Below, piece by piece: positions 42,810 to 52,127 of a DNA stretch of 64,000 nucleotides. The position numbers and the translations under genes are program-made. The stretch covers positions 22,284 to 86,283 of the forward strand of contig JASFYX010000053.1 in NCBI GenBank assembly GCA_045046885.1. Direction: 5' to 3'. Numbering within the stretch: position 1 is the stretch's first letter; every line of letters starts with the position of its first letter. The notes beneath the pieces were generated by a model. The model worked only from the letters and a program-made list of their open reading frames with translations, did no database searches and was not told the DNA's origin. The stretch is from CG1-02-35-72 sp045046885. Its GTDB lineage: Bacteria; Bacteroidota; Bacteroidia; Flavobacteriales; Flavobacteriaceae.

Positions 42810-45425
42810 TTAGAAGAATCTTCGGTCGGGGACTTTTCGTTTATCCCATTTTAAATCGCTAAACACAGACGATTTTACGCCAATGTAAAAATAATAAGTT
42901 GTTCTATTACCAAGAGGCACCCAATTAAACGATATTTTCCAGCTGTCTAAATCGCGTGCAAAACGCAATTGCGTATAGGTTATACCTTTATTTTTAAAAT
43001 CGTAACCAGAGGATATGCCTACAGTAAATTTAGGTGTTAACTCTAGATTTCCTGAAAGTTGAACAGACTGTGAAGTAATTTCTTTTTCACCTCTAAAATT
43101 ACTGTAATTTAAAGAATATCTTAAGCTAAAATTCCAAGGAATTGTTGCGCCGTAAAGTTCTGCTTTTTTCTCGAGATTAGATTTAGGAGTATCACCTTTG
43201 TCTTTAAAGCTATTAGATGAATTGTTTATGTCTCCACCAAAAAAATTGGTGTTTTGTTGTGATTTAGATTTTTTTTCACCTTTTTTCTTAAAGAATTCGT
43301 CGCTTGTAAGGCTGTAATTCATTGTAAGGTTTGCATTTGTCATTCTAAAAAGCCCCCCCCCATTATTAATATTAAATTTGTTAAACTTTTTACCATCCGC
43401 ATCTATGGCATAAGGGTCTAAAATGGCACTGAAATTTATATTCATTTTATTCTTTAAAATTTGTGTCCCTGCACTCATAGAAATAGGACTCCATTTTAAA
43501 GAATCAGCCGCCATATTATAGTTGGTAGAGAAATTTAAATTATTTAGAATTGTTACTTTTTTTGGTTTACCATCTAGCGAGTCTTTTGGAACGACTTTAG
43601 CTTCTAAAGTACTGTTTATAGAAATACCGATACTTTCTGATAAACCACTAGAGGGACCTCCATAAATACCTGTTTGAAAAGGGCTGTATTTTTGAATATC
43701 TGTTGGGTCTTCACTGGCTTGAAAATCTTTTAAATAGTAGCTAAAATCAGGTCGGTAATTAAAAGAAACAGAAGGTCTTACAACGTGTCTTATAGATTGT
43801 AAACGCTTGCCTTTTTTAAATTTAAAAGTACCATAAATAGTTGTACTTAACGATAGAGAGGTACTGTATTCTCTAAACGAATTAAATCCGTTAATTGTAT
43901 CGGTTTCAACGGTGTTAAGTGTTGGGTTATAGTTTTTGTTTAAGCTGTTAAAATACCATACTTCTTTATAATTAGCGCTTGGCGAAAGCGTAAAATATTT
44001 AAGCATTTTTAAATTAGTACTGGTAGAGATATTGTGCTGTACACCAGAACGCGCATTTTTAAACATTGCCTTTTTAAAAAAATCTTCGTCGTTGGTACGG
44101 ATTTTATAATCGGCTCTTAAATTATAGGTAAGTCCCATATTTTGTAAGGGATTTTTTTTAGGACCATTTTTGGGTGCAAAAGGATAGATACGGTTCATAC
44201 TTACTTGAAGTGATGGAAACGACATGTCAATTTGTTTTGTGTTTGTGTTTTGAGCCAATGTTATAGACGACGTCATATTAAAAGGTGTACCTACAAACTT
44301 TTTACTGTAAGAAATTGACGAATTGAAAGTATTTGTTAAAAACAAAGGCGTACTCAATTCATTTAAAGATTGCCTAAAAAACTGACTACTACCAAAGTTT
44401 ACAGAGGCCGAAAAACGTGAGTTCGGACTGGCATGTGAATCTTGGCTATGAGACCATCTAATATTAAAGTTTGACGCTTTGCTGTAATCTGGAAACCCAC
44501 GTTGACTATTAATTAGATTTTCAAACCTTATACTTAAATTCCCGGTAAAGCGATAGCGTTTGGCATAATTAGACTCGGCTCTAAAACCCCAACTACCATT
44601 TGTGTAAATATCGCCTATTAAGGCCAAATCAAAATAATCGTTTATTACAAAATAATAGCCACCATTTTGTAAGAAATAACCTTGATTATCATTCTGACCC
44701 CAAGTCGGAAATAAAATTCCAGAAGCACGACCATGCGTTATAGGAAAATAGGCAAAAGGTAAAAAAAGTGGTGTGGGCACACCTGCAATAACCAAATTAC
44801 TGATGCCTGCCACTACTTTTTTACCAGGAACAACTTTTACTTTATTTGTCTGAATATAATAATCTGGATTGGGTTTGTCTGATGTTGTAAAGCGCGCTCT
44901 TTTTATATAATGTGTAGAATCGTTTACTTTTTTCGATTGAATACCAGTAATAATAACCCCTTGTTGTTCTGTATGTAAACCCCAAATAATAGCTTTCTCG
45001 TTTGTAAAATTATACAACATAGAATCCTGCGTAGATTCTTGATTACCTTGTTTAAAAACAGGTAATTGCGTGTAATTTCCTAAACTGTCTTTTATGCCTT
45101 TTGCACGCATTAAATTATTCTTGTAATCTATAAATATAATACCTGCTTTTATAATGATGCCGTTATATTCTAGTTCGGCTTTGTTTTGTAGTCTAGCAGT
45201 ATTATTTATATAATCGTTTAATTCGTAATCTAAAGCTTTGTGTTTAATTAGCGATGCTAAAAACTCTTTGGGTTTCTTTATAGAGTCGATTTTAGTTGAA
45301 TCTTTAACAACAGTAACCTCTTTTTTTAAAGGTACTTTTTTGATTTTTTTTTGCGAAAAACCAATAAAAGTTCCCAAAAGAAATGCTAGTAAAACTAAAT
45401 GTATGTTGTTTAAATTTGTATCCAA
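42810..45425 (-). CDS. lptD: LptD-like LPS-assembly outer membrane protein
   Basis: The Bacteroidota form of LptD, which inserts LPS into the outer leaflet with LptE. It is 871 aa with a signal peptide (cut near TFIGFSQ). The N-terminal jellyroll (residues ~80-220) has LEYNGIIIKAGIIFIDYKN and NLVIAGVPTPLFLPFAYFP, the family plug/barrel entry. A large Tyr/Asn-rich barrel follows to the C-terminus. A run of nine G on the coding strand (43353-43361) encodes Gly-Gly-Gly and could slip. It is divergent from the amidase gene. Confidence 0.88.
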   Translation of the reverse strand: MDTNLNNIHLVLLAFLLGTFIGFSQKKIKKVPLKKEVTVVKDSTKIDSIKKPKEFLASLIKHKALDYELNDYINNTARLQNKAELEYNGIIIKAGIIFIDYKNNLMRAKGIKDSLGNYTQLPVFKQGNQESTQDSMLYNFTNEKAIIWGLHTEQQGVIITGIQSKKVNDSTHYIKRARFTTSDKPNPDYYIQTNKVKVVPGKKVVAGISNLVIAGVPTPLFLPFAYFPITHGRASGILFPTWGQNDNQGYFLQNGGYYFVINDYFDLALIGDIYTNGSWGFRAESNYAKRYRFTGNLSIRFENLINSQRGFPDYSKASNFNIRWSHSQDSHASPNSRFSASVNFGSSQFFRQSLNELSTPLFLTNTFNSSISYSKKFVGTPFNMTSSITLAQNTNTKQIDMSFPSLQVSMNRIYPFAPKNGPKKNPLQNMGLTYNLRADYKIRTNDEDFFKKAMFKNARSGVQHNISTSTNLKMLKYFTLSPSANYKEVWYFNSLNKNYNPTLNTVETDTINGFNSFREYSTSLSLSTTIYGTFKFKKGKRLQSIRHVVRPSVSFNYRPDFSYYLKDFQASEDPTDIQKYSPFQTGIYGGPSSGLSESIGISINSTLEAKVVPKDSLDGKPKKVTILNNLNFSTNYNMAADSLKWSPISMSAGTQILKNKMNINFSAILDPYAIDADGKKFNKFNINNGGGLFRMTNANLTMNYSLTSDEFFKKKGEKKSKSQQNTNFFGGDINNSSNSFKDKGDTPKSNLEKKAELYGATIPWNFSLRYSLNYSNFRGEKEITSQSVQLSGNLELTPKFTVGISSGYDFKNKGITYTQLRFARDLDSWKISFNWVPLGNRTTYYFYIGVKSSVFSDLKWDKRKVPDRRFF
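43353..43361 (-). repeat. Homopolymer G9 inside lptD
   Basis: Nine consecutive C on the plus strand (G on the coding strand) encode three Gly. Such a GC homopolymer is exceptional in this AT-rich window and prone to slippage. Confidence 0.9.
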
Positions 45426-45601
45426 CGGTTTTAATAGTATTTTTGTTCTATTAAAGTAATAGAATTGTTATTTTTAAATGAAAAATTAAATTTTTTTAAC
45501 ACCAAAAAATGACAACACAAACATACATATATTTTTTTTGAGTAAACTTAAATTTTTACTAAATAAAGTTGTGTATTTTGACTAGTAATTTAGATTAAAT
45601 A

Positions 45602-46744
45602 ATGATAAAAATAAATCATTTTAAAATAGCAAGGTACCTTTATAAAAACACTTTTTTCTTGGTATTATGTGTTTTAGGGTTTTTTAATACTTCTGAATCT
45701 TTTGCACAAAATAAAATATTTACGATAGTTTTAGATGCTGGTCATGGAGGTCATGACCCTGGCAATTTAGGTACTGGTCGCTATAAAAAAAGAGAAAAAG
45801 ACATCGCTTTAGATATCACTCTTAAAGTGGGTAAGATTTTATCAAATAAATATAAAGATATTAAAGTTATATATACACGCACAAAAGATGTATATCCAGA
45901 TTTGTGGCAACGTGCCAAAATTGCCAATGAGGCTAATGCCGATTTATTTGTATCAATACATTGTAATGCCTTCAGTAATAATGCCTATGGCACAGAAACT
46001 TTTGTTTTAGGTGTACACAGAAATAAAACAAATTTAGAAGTTGCCAAACGCGAAAATGATGTTATTTTACTAGAGAAAGATCACGAAAAACATTATTCGT
46101 ATGACCCTAACTCACCTGAATCAATTATTGGTTTAACCTTGATGCAAGAAGAATATTTAGATAAAAGTATTGAATTGGCACAACTTGTAGAAAATTCATT
46201 TGTTACTGCCGCTAAAAGAAAAAGTCGCGGTGTAAAACAAGCAGGACTCATTGTTTTGCATCAGACTTATATGCCAAGTGTTTTGGTAGAAGTAGGGTTT
46301 TTAACCAACAGAAAAGAAGAAGACTATTTAAATTCTAAAGCAGGGCAACTAAAATCTGCTAATGCTATTGTGACTGCTTTAAAAAAATATAAAGACCATT
46401 TAATTCAGAATGAAGTTATTATTACGGCTGCTATTCCTGTAGTTAAAGATGTCAAAAAAAAGAAAGTTACTTCTAAAAGAGTAACAAAAATTAGAGCGAT
46501 ATTTAAAGTTCAAATAGCTTCTAGTACTAATAAACTAGCCCTAAAATCGTATAATTTTAAAGGTTTAAAAGGGGTTGAACGTGTAAAAGTTGGCGCTTAT
46601 TACAAGTATTATTTGGGTAAAACGGAAAGCTATTCTAAAATTAAAAGTCTAAAACAAAAGGCACATAAAAAAGGATATAAATCGGCTTTTATTGTGGCTT
46701 TTAAAAAGGGCAAAAAAATAGCCGTAAGAGAAGCTTTAAAATAA
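45602..46744 (+). CDS. N-acetylmuramoyl-L-alanine amidase (Amidase_3) with C-terminal SPOR-like region
   Basis: A peptidoglycan amidase of the AmiC type. The hydrophobic N-terminus (signal, cut near SFAQ) is followed by the Zn catalytic fold: VLDAGHGGHDPG (His), ARAKIANEANADLFVSIHCN (His), and catalytic Glu in VLVEVGFLTN. The last ~75 residues (FKVQIASSTNKL...GYKSAFIVAFKKGKKI) look like a SPOR domain binding denuded glycan. It acts in cell division or wall remodelling. It is followed by the MCE gene, a usual pair in this phylum. Confidence 0.92.
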   Translation: MIKINHFKIARYLYKNTFFLVLCVLGFFNTSESFAQNKIFTIVLDAGHGGHDPGNLGTGRYKKREKDIALDITLKVGKILSNKYKDIKVIYTRTKDVYPDLWQRAKIANEANADLFVSIHCNAFSNNAYGTETFVLGVHRNKTNLEVAKRENDVILLEKDHEKHYSYDPNSPESIIGLTLMQEEYLDKSIELAQLVENSFVTAAKRKSRGVKQAGLIVLHQTYMPSVLVEVGFLTNRKEEDYLNSKAGQLKSANAIVTALKKYKDHLIQNEVIITAAIPVVKDVKKKKVTSKRVTKIRAIFKVQIASSTNKLALKSYNFKGLKGVERVKVGAYYKYYLGKTESYSKIKSLKQKAHKKGYKSAFIVAFKKGKKIAVREALK

Positions 46745-46803
46745 GGAGAATTTGTAGCAATTTTGTAAAAAAATCAGTACTATTGTTACGTTAAAGAGAA
46801 GGT

Positions 46804-47760
46804 ATGATAAAATTATCACGTGAATTCAAAACAGGTTTAATAGCGGTACTAACTATTGTATTATTTATATGGGGATTTAGCTTTATTAAAAATGACAATC
46901 TTTTTAAAAAAGAGCGTGTTTTTTATGCTGTTTATAAAAATGTTCAAGGCTTAGAACCTTCTAGTTTAGTGACAATTAACGGCTTTAAAGTAGGTAAAAT
47001 AGACAATATAGCATTCCATCCTAAAAAGAAAGGCTATCTTATAGTACGATTAAGTTTAAATACAGATTTTCAATTCTCTAAAAAGAGTATTGCTAAGATT
47101 TACAGTTCCGATTTAATTGGCACAAAATCACTTTCTGTTATACCTAAATATAAAGGCAAGCTAGCGGTTTCAGGAGATACTTTAACAAGCGAAATAGAAC
47201 CTGGTGTTTTTGAATTGCTCAATGATAAGGTGGCACCTTTGCAAGTTAAATTTGAAAGCATGCTGGCCAATACCGATTCTATAATGCAAACCATTAACAA
47301 TATTTTAGATAAAAAAACAGAAAACAATCTTAAAATCTCTATAAATAGTCTTAAAAATATTTTATTAACCTTTGAAAATACAGCTAAATCTCTCAATTCT
47401 ATCGTAGTTAGTAATCAAACAAACTTAAATACCATTTTAGATAATTCAAAAGATATTACAAATAATTTAAAGCAATTATCAGATTCTTTAAGTAATACTA
47501 ATATAGCGGGAACTATAAATAAATTCCACGCGACGATTAATAGCTTAGATGACATGTTATCCGAGATAAAATCTGGTAAAGGCAGTGTAGGTAAGTTGTT
47601 AAATGACGATAAATTGTATCAAAATTTCACCAATGCTTCAAAAGAATTAGAAGAATTGCTTAGAGATATGAAATTACATCCTAAACGCTTTGTACATTTT
47701 TCATTATTTGGTAAAAAAGCCAAAGCTTATATAGCGACCCCAAAAGACAGTATAAAATAA
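46804..47760 (+). CDS. MlaD/MCE-domain membrane protein
   Basis: A 318-aa protein anchored by an N-terminal helix (about 10-27) with a periplasmic MCE domain (VFYAVYKNVQGLEPSSLVTINGFKVGKI, IAKIYSSDLIGTKSLSVIP). Residues ~140-260 are a long coiled-coil tail. MCE proteins form rings or tubes that move phospholipids between membranes with an ABC transporter; no transporter genes are adjacent. It ends directly on the ATG of the next gene. Confidence 0.9.
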   Translation: MIKLSREFKTGLIAVLTIVLFIWGFSFIKNDNLFKKERVFYAVYKNVQGLEPSSLVTINGFKVGKIDNIAFHPKKKGYLIVRLSLNTDFQFSKKSIAKIYSSDLIGTKSLSVIPKYKGKLAVSGDTLTSEIEPGVFELLNDKVAPLQVKFESMLANTDSIMQTINNILDKKTENNLKISINSLKNILLTFENTAKSLNSIVVSNQTNLNTILDNSKDITNNLKQLSDSLSNTNIAGTINKFHATINSLDDMLSEIKSGKGSVGKLLNDDKLYQNFTNASKELEELLRDMKLHPKRFVHFSLFGKKAKAYIATPKDSIK

Positions 47761-48366
47761 ATGAGTTTTATTGAAGTCATACCATATAAAAAAGCCGACA
47801 AAACTTTAAAACGTGTTTACGATAAAGTTAAAGGTAAGAATGGCGAGATTGATAATATTTTAAAAGTTCACAGCTTACGTCCCCATACCTTAACAGGACA
47901 TATGAGTCTGTATAAAAATGTACTACACAACAACAATAACACTTTGCCTAAATGGTATTTAGAATGCATAGGCGTTTATATAAGTGTACTTAACAAATGC
48001 GATTACTGTGTAAACCATCATTTTGAAGGGATGCGTAGATTAGTAAATGACGAGACTAAAGCATTCAGTATAAAAAAAGCTTTGGAGTCCGATTTAAAAT
48101 CAGATTTTTTAACACAAAAAGAAGTATTGGGTTTAAAATACAGTCGTATTGTTACAACCAACCCAAGTGCTGTCAATTTAAATTTAATTAAACAATTACA
48201 CAACGACGGTTTTACCGATGGCGAAATACTCGAAATAAATCAGGTAACAGCTTATTTTAACTATGCCAATCGTACCGTTTTAGGACTTGGCGTCAACATA
48301 GAAGGCGATGTTTTAGGACTCTCGCCAAACGATTCTAACGATGAAAATAATTGGTCACATCAATAA
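47761..48366 (+). CDS. AhpD-like/carboxymuconolactone decarboxylase family protein
   Basis: A 201-aa alkylhydroperoxidase-type protein: VLNKCDYCVNHHFEGMRRL carries the CxxC-x-x-H redox motif (C-D-Y-C..H) of peroxidase-related enzymes. It would use a thiol pair for peroxide removal. It is back-to-back with the MCE gene and overlaps the longest frame of the next gene; real starts likely leave an 11-bp gap. Confidence 0.85.
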   Translation: MSFIEVIPYKKADKTLKRVYDKVKGKNGEIDNILKVHSLRPHTLTGHMSLYKNVLHNNNNTLPKWYLECIGVYISVLNKCDYCVNHHFEGMRRLVNDETKAFSIKKALESDLKSDFLTQKEVLGLKYSRIVTTNPSAVNLNLIKQLHNDGFTDGEILEINQVTAYFNYANRTVLGLGVNIEGDVLGLSPNDSNDENNWSHQ

Positions 48367-48377
48367 ATAATATCATA

Positions 48378-49694
48378 ATGGACTACATTCCAAACATCAT
48401 TTTTGCAATTTTACTCGTAATCGGGATTGCCTTTTTTGTTAACAATATCAAAAAAGTTATCCGAAATATAAAGCTAGGAAAAGATATCGACAGAAGCGAT
48501 AATTCTCAAGCGCGTTGGAAAAATATGGCTATAATAGCTTTAGGTCAATCAAAAATGGTAAAACGCCCAGTAGCGGGTATTTTACATATTTTGGTCTATG
48601 CCGGATTTATCATCATAAATATAGAAGTGATTGAAATTATAATTGATGGGTTGTTTGGCACACATCGTATTTTATCTTTCGCAGGAGGTCTGTACAATTT
48701 TTTAATCGGCGGATTTGAGATTTTGGCTTTTTTAGTTTTAATATCTGTCATTATTTTTTGGATACGTCGTATGGTATTGCAAATTCCACGTTTTTGGAAT
48801 AAAGAAATGAAAGGTTGGCCAAAAAATGACGCCTTGTACATTTTGTATTTCGAAATGGTTTTGATGAGTTTATTTTTACTGATGAATGCTTCAGATTACA
48901 ATCTGCAACAACTAGGTGTAGGGCATTATATTAAAGCCGGCAGTTTCCCCATAAGTCATTTTATAGCCGCTTGGTTACCACAAGATGTCCATATTTTAGA
49001 ATTGCTAGAACGCAGTGCTTGGTGGTTACACATCATTGGTATTTTTATATTTTTAAATTACCTGTATTACTCAAAACACCTGCATATTTTATTGGCATTT
49101 CCCAATACTTATTTTGCCAATTTAAATCCGAAAGGACAATTCAACAATTTAGAATCGGTTACCAATGAAGTTAAAATGATGCTAGACCCCAATGCAGATC
49201 CTTATGCCGCCCCTGCGGATGACGCACCCGAACCCGAAAAATTTGGAGCCAGTGATGTGTTCGATTTAAATTGGGTACAATTGATGAATGCCTATACTTG
49301 TACCGAGTGTGGTAGATGTACATCTGTTTGTCCAGCCAATATCACGGGTAAAGAATTATCGCCCCGCGCCATTATGATGAAAACGCGTGATAGGTTAGAA
49401 GAGGTTGGACGCAATATTGATGCGAATAAAGAATTTAAACAAGACGATAAACAATTGCTTAATGATTATATAATGCCCGAAGAACTATGGGCGTGTACAA
49501 GTTGTAATGCCTGTGTAGAAGCCTGTCCTGTAAATATCGATCCGCTTTCTATTATTTTAGATATGCGTCGTTATTTGGTGATGGAGCAATCGGCGGCACC
49601 GCAAGAACTCAATATGATGATGACGAATATTGAAAACAACGCAGCACCGTGGCAATATAATCAGATGGATAGACTCAACTGGAAAGACGAATAG
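48378..49694 (+). CDS. Membrane 4Fe-4S (HdrD/GlpC-like) electron transfer protein
   Basis: An N-terminal membrane domain (about five helices, with paired His in VKRPVAGILHILVYAGF and the WWLHIIG region) is followed by two ferredoxin motifs: CTECGRCTSVCP and CTSCNACVEACP. It probably passes electrons between quinones and a soluble partner. The frame is open from 48351 inside the previous gene, but ATG 48378 (MDYIPNIIFAIL) is the better start, 11 bp after the previous stop. The CCG-domain protein at 50263 is a likely partner. Direction of electron flow is unknown. Confidence 0.85.
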   Translation: MDYIPNIIFAILLVIGIAFFVNNIKKVIRNIKLGKDIDRSDNSQARWKNMAIIALGQSKMVKRPVAGILHILVYAGFIIINIEVIEIIIDGLFGTHRILSFAGGLYNFLIGGFEILAFLVLISVIIFWIRRMVLQIPRFWNKEMKGWPKNDALYILYFEMVLMSLFLLMNASDYNLQQLGVGHYIKAGSFPISHFIAAWLPQDVHILELLERSAWWLHIIGIFIFLNYLYYSKHLHILLAFPNTYFANLNPKGQFNNLESVTNEVKMMLDPNADPYAAPADDAPEPEKFGASDVFDLNWVQLMNAYTCTECGRCTSVCPANITGKELSPRAIMMKTRDRLEEVGRNIDANKEFKQDDKQLLNDYIMPEELWACTSCNACVEACPVNIDPLSIILDMRRYLVMEQSAAPQELNMMMTNIENNAAPWQYNQMDRLNWKDE

Positions 49695-49722
49695 ATATAT
49701 TAATTTTTAAAAATCAAAAACA

Positions 49723-50166
49723 TTGAACAAAAACGAAGTAGAAAAAATTCTACACGATAAGGTAGAGAAAGGCACACACATAAGTCCAATTCTACCAAAA
49801 GGCGTAAAAAATTATTTAATTGACATCGATGGTACAGTTGGTGAAGATATTCCCAACGAAGAACCTGAAAGAATGGTGACAGCAACAGCTTATCCAGATG
49901 CAATTGCCACTCTAAACGGTTGGTATGACGAAGGACATATAATCTGTTTTTTTACGTCACGCACAGAAGCCCATCGTGAAATTACCGAAGCGTGGCTCAA
50001 AAAGCACGGCTTTAAATACCATAGTCTGCTAATGGGTAAACCACGTGGGGGCAATTATCATTGGATAGACAATCATGCCGTTAAAGCAACTAGGTATCGC
50101 GGAAAATTTACCGAATTGGTAAATAAAGAAGTGAAAATTGAGGTCTTTGACGACGGCAAACACTAA
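49723..50166 (+). CDS. HAD-superfamily phosphatase-like protein
   Basis: A 147-aa protein with the HAD nucleophile motif NYLIDIDGTVG (D34, D36), the second motif CFFTSRTEAH, and a downstream Lys/Asp part (MGKPRGGNYHWIDNHA). Often named phosphoheptose isomerase in databases, but the fold is HAD. Start is TTG at 49723. It sits between two Fe-S protein genes; its link to them is unclear. Confidence 0.8.
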   Translation: MNKNEVEKILHDKVEKGTHISPILPKGVKNYLIDIDGTVGEDIPNEEPERMVTATAYPDAIATLNGWYDEGHIICFFTSRTEAHREITEAWLKKHGFKYHSLLMGKPRGGNYHWIDNHAVKATRYRGKFTELVNKEVKIEVFDDGKH

Positions 50167-50177
50167 TAAATTAATGT

Positions 50178-50220
50178 GTCACCCTGAGCAATGTCACGCT
50201 GAGCGAAGTCGAAGGGTATC
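50178..50220 (+). repeat. Dispersed GTCA..CTGAGCGAAGTCGAAG repeat, copy 3 (partial plus full)
   Basis: A truncated copy (GTCACCCTGAGC at 50178) is joined to a full copy (GTCACGCTGAGCGAAGTCGAAGGG from 50193). It occupies the 96-bp gap before the CCG-domain gene. Confidence 0.75.
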
Positions 50221-50262
50221 TTTTACAAAATGAAAATAGAATTTTAAAATAAAGCAACAATT

Positions 50263-51042
50263 ATGAACGTACCAACAATGGCCGAAATGATGGCACAAGG
50301 CAAACAACCCGAAGTTTTGTTTTGGGTAGGTTGTGCCGGTAGTTTTGACGATCGCGCTAAAAAGATTACCAAAGCATTTGTTAAAATATTACAAAAATCT
50401 AAAGTAGAATTCGCTGTTTTAGGTACAGAAGAATCATGTACGGGCGATCCGGCCAAACGTGCTGGAAATGAATTTTTATTTCAGATGCAAGCTATGACCA
50501 ATATTGAGGTGCTTAATGGGTATGAAGTTAAAACCATAGTTACGGCTTGTCCACATTGCTTTAACACGCTTAAAAACGAATATCCCGAGTTGGGTGGTAA
50601 ATACGAAGTGATGCACCATACCGAATTCCTTAAAAAATTACTCGACGATGGTCGTTTAAGTATAGAAGGTGGCCAATTTAAAGGAAAACGCATTACTTTT
50701 CACGACCCTTGTTATTTAGGACGTGCCAATCAAGTTTACGAAGCACCACGCGATTTAATCAAAAAATTAGACGTGGCTTTGGTAGAAATGAAGCGTTGTA
50801 AAAGCAACGGCTTGTGTTGTGGCGCCGGGGGTGCGCAGATGTTTAAAGATTCAGAAAAAGGCGATAAAGAAATATTTGTAGAACGTACAGAAGAAGCATT
50901 AGAGGCACAACCAGACATCATTGCTACAGGTTGTCCATTTTGCAATACTATGATGACAGACGGTGTTAAAAATAAAGAAAAAGAAGACAGCATAAAAGTC
51001 CTTGATATAGCCGAATTAATTGCTGATGCGGGGGATTTGTAA
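50263..51042 (+). CDS. CCG-domain Fe-S oxidoreductase subunit (LutA/HdrB-like)
   Basis: A 259-aa protein with two CCG-type cysteine-rich repeats: the first with CPHCFNTLKNEYP and HDPCYLGR, the second with LCCGAGGAQM and ATGCPFCNTMM. These bind unusual 4Fe-4S clusters at the catalytic site of heterodisulfide reductase, lactate/glycolate or glycerol-3-phosphate oxidase complexes. It pairs with the membrane ferredoxin protein at 48378. The substrate cannot be told. Confidence 0.88.
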   Translation: MNVPTMAEMMAQGKQPEVLFWVGCAGSFDDRAKKITKAFVKILQKSKVEFAVLGTEESCTGDPAKRAGNEFLFQMQAMTNIEVLNGYEVKTIVTACPHCFNTLKNEYPELGGKYEVMHHTEFLKKLLDDGRLSIEGGQFKGKRITFHDPCYLGRANQVYEAPRDLIKKLDVALVEMKRCKSNGLCCGAGGAQMFKDSEKGDKEIFVERTEEALEAQPDIIATGCPFCNTMMTDGVKNKEKEDSIKVLDIAELIADAGDL

Positions 51043-51110
51043 TCTAAATTATTTACTTGTCTTTACCGAAAAAGCGGGAATCTATTTCAATTCATTATAA
51101 ACAAACGTTT

Positions 51111-51134
51111 GTCAGACTGAGCGGAGTCGAAGCC
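51111..51134 (+). repeat. Dispersed GTCA..CTGAGCGGAGTCGAAG repeat, copy 4
   Basis: Plus-strand copy in the 123-bp gap before menA, ending in GAAGCC like copy 2. Confidence 0.75.
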
Positions 51135-51165
51135 TAACTAAGTAACGTAATAACAATCTTAAAAA

Positions 51166-52062
51166 TTGATAAAACCTTATATCCAAGCCGCCCGTTTACG
51201 TACCCTACCACTTTCGGTATCGGGTATTATTGTGGGGAGTTTTTTAGCAGCTTCAGAAAATACTTTTAATTGGAAGATTTGCGTTTTAGCTTTAGCCACA
51301 ACTATTGCCTTTCAAATTCTGTCGAACTATGCCAATGATTATGGCGACGGTGTAAAAGGTACCGATAACAAAGACAGAGTAGGGCCTGCACGTGCCTTGC
51401 AAAGTGGGGCTATAAGTCAGCAACAAATGCTCAATACCATAAAAATTACAGGAGCGATAAGTTTCATATTGGCCTTATTTTTAATCTATTTAGCATTCGG
51501 TCAAAAATACATGGGCTATTCACTTATATTTATGGTGTTAGGTATTGCTGCTATTGGGGCAGCTTTAAAATATACTATGGGTAAAAAAGCGTATGGTTAC
51601 AGAGGTTTTGGCGATGTTTTTGTGTTTATTTTTTTTGGTTTGGTAAGTGTTTGCGGTAGTTATTTTTTATATACCAAACAGTTTAATTATTTGGTTTTAT
51701 TGCCAGCATTTTCGGTGGGACTTTTAAGTGTAGGTGTCCTTAATCTGAATAATATGCGCGATTTTGAATCGGATAAAAAAGCACAAAAAAATACACTGGT
51801 TGTTAAAATCGGTGCCGAGTTTGCTAAATACTATCACTATTATTTACTTATTGCCGCTTTCATTCTCGCCTTAGTTTATACTATTTTTACTTTAAAATCG
51901 GCTTGGCAGTTTTTATTTGCCCTCTCTTTTATACCTATTTTCAAACACCTTTTAACGGTTTATAAGACCAAAGATTTAAAAAATCTAGACCCCGAATTAA
52001 AGAAACTAGCCCTTTCAACCTTTTTATTTGCGCTGCTTTTTGGTATTGGGATTGTTTTATAA
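51166..52062 (+). CDS. menA: MenA, 1,4-dihydroxy-2-naphthoate polyprenyltransferase
   Basis: A UbiA-fold membrane prenyltransferase that attaches the isoprenoid tail to DHNA, the last-but-one step of menaquinone synthesis. It has the first Asp motif NYANDYGDGVKGTD and the second NNMRDFESDKKAQKNTL, plus nine predicted helices. The 298-aa length is typical. Start is TTG at 51166, giving MIKPYIQAARLRTLPLSVSG. Completes menB and menD from this window. Confidence 0.95.
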   Translation: MIKPYIQAARLRTLPLSVSGIIVGSFLAASENTFNWKICVLALATTIAFQILSNYANDYGDGVKGTDNKDRVGPARALQSGAISQQQMLNTIKITGAISFILALFLIYLAFGQKYMGYSLIFMVLGIAAIGAALKYTMGKKAYGYRGFGDVFVFIFFGLVSVCGSYFLYTKQFNYLVLLPAFSVGLLSVGVLNLNNMRDFESDKKAQKNTLVVKIGAEFAKYYHYYLLIAAFILALVYTIFTLKSAWQFLFALSFIPIFKHLLTVYKTKDLKNLDPELKKLALSTFLFALLFGIGIVL

Positions 52063-52075
52063 TTGATAAAAGATA

Positions 52076-52109
52076 TTGACATCTTTTATATAAAAAATCA
52101 CTAATTTTG
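52076..52109 (+). promoter_or_regulatory. Promoter of the Cys-rich protein/TonB receptor operon
   Basis: TTG (52076-52078), a 23-bp spacer and TAATTTTG (52102-52109) fit the Bacteroidota promoter. The TTG start codon at 52128 is 18 bp downstream. Confidence 0.65.
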
Positions 52110-52127
52110 TAGTCCAAAATTTAATTT

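Noticed and set aside
48351..48377. Longer start for the membrane Fe-S protein
   Set aside because: It would overlap the AhpD-like gene; ATG 48378 begins the first membrane helix cleanly.
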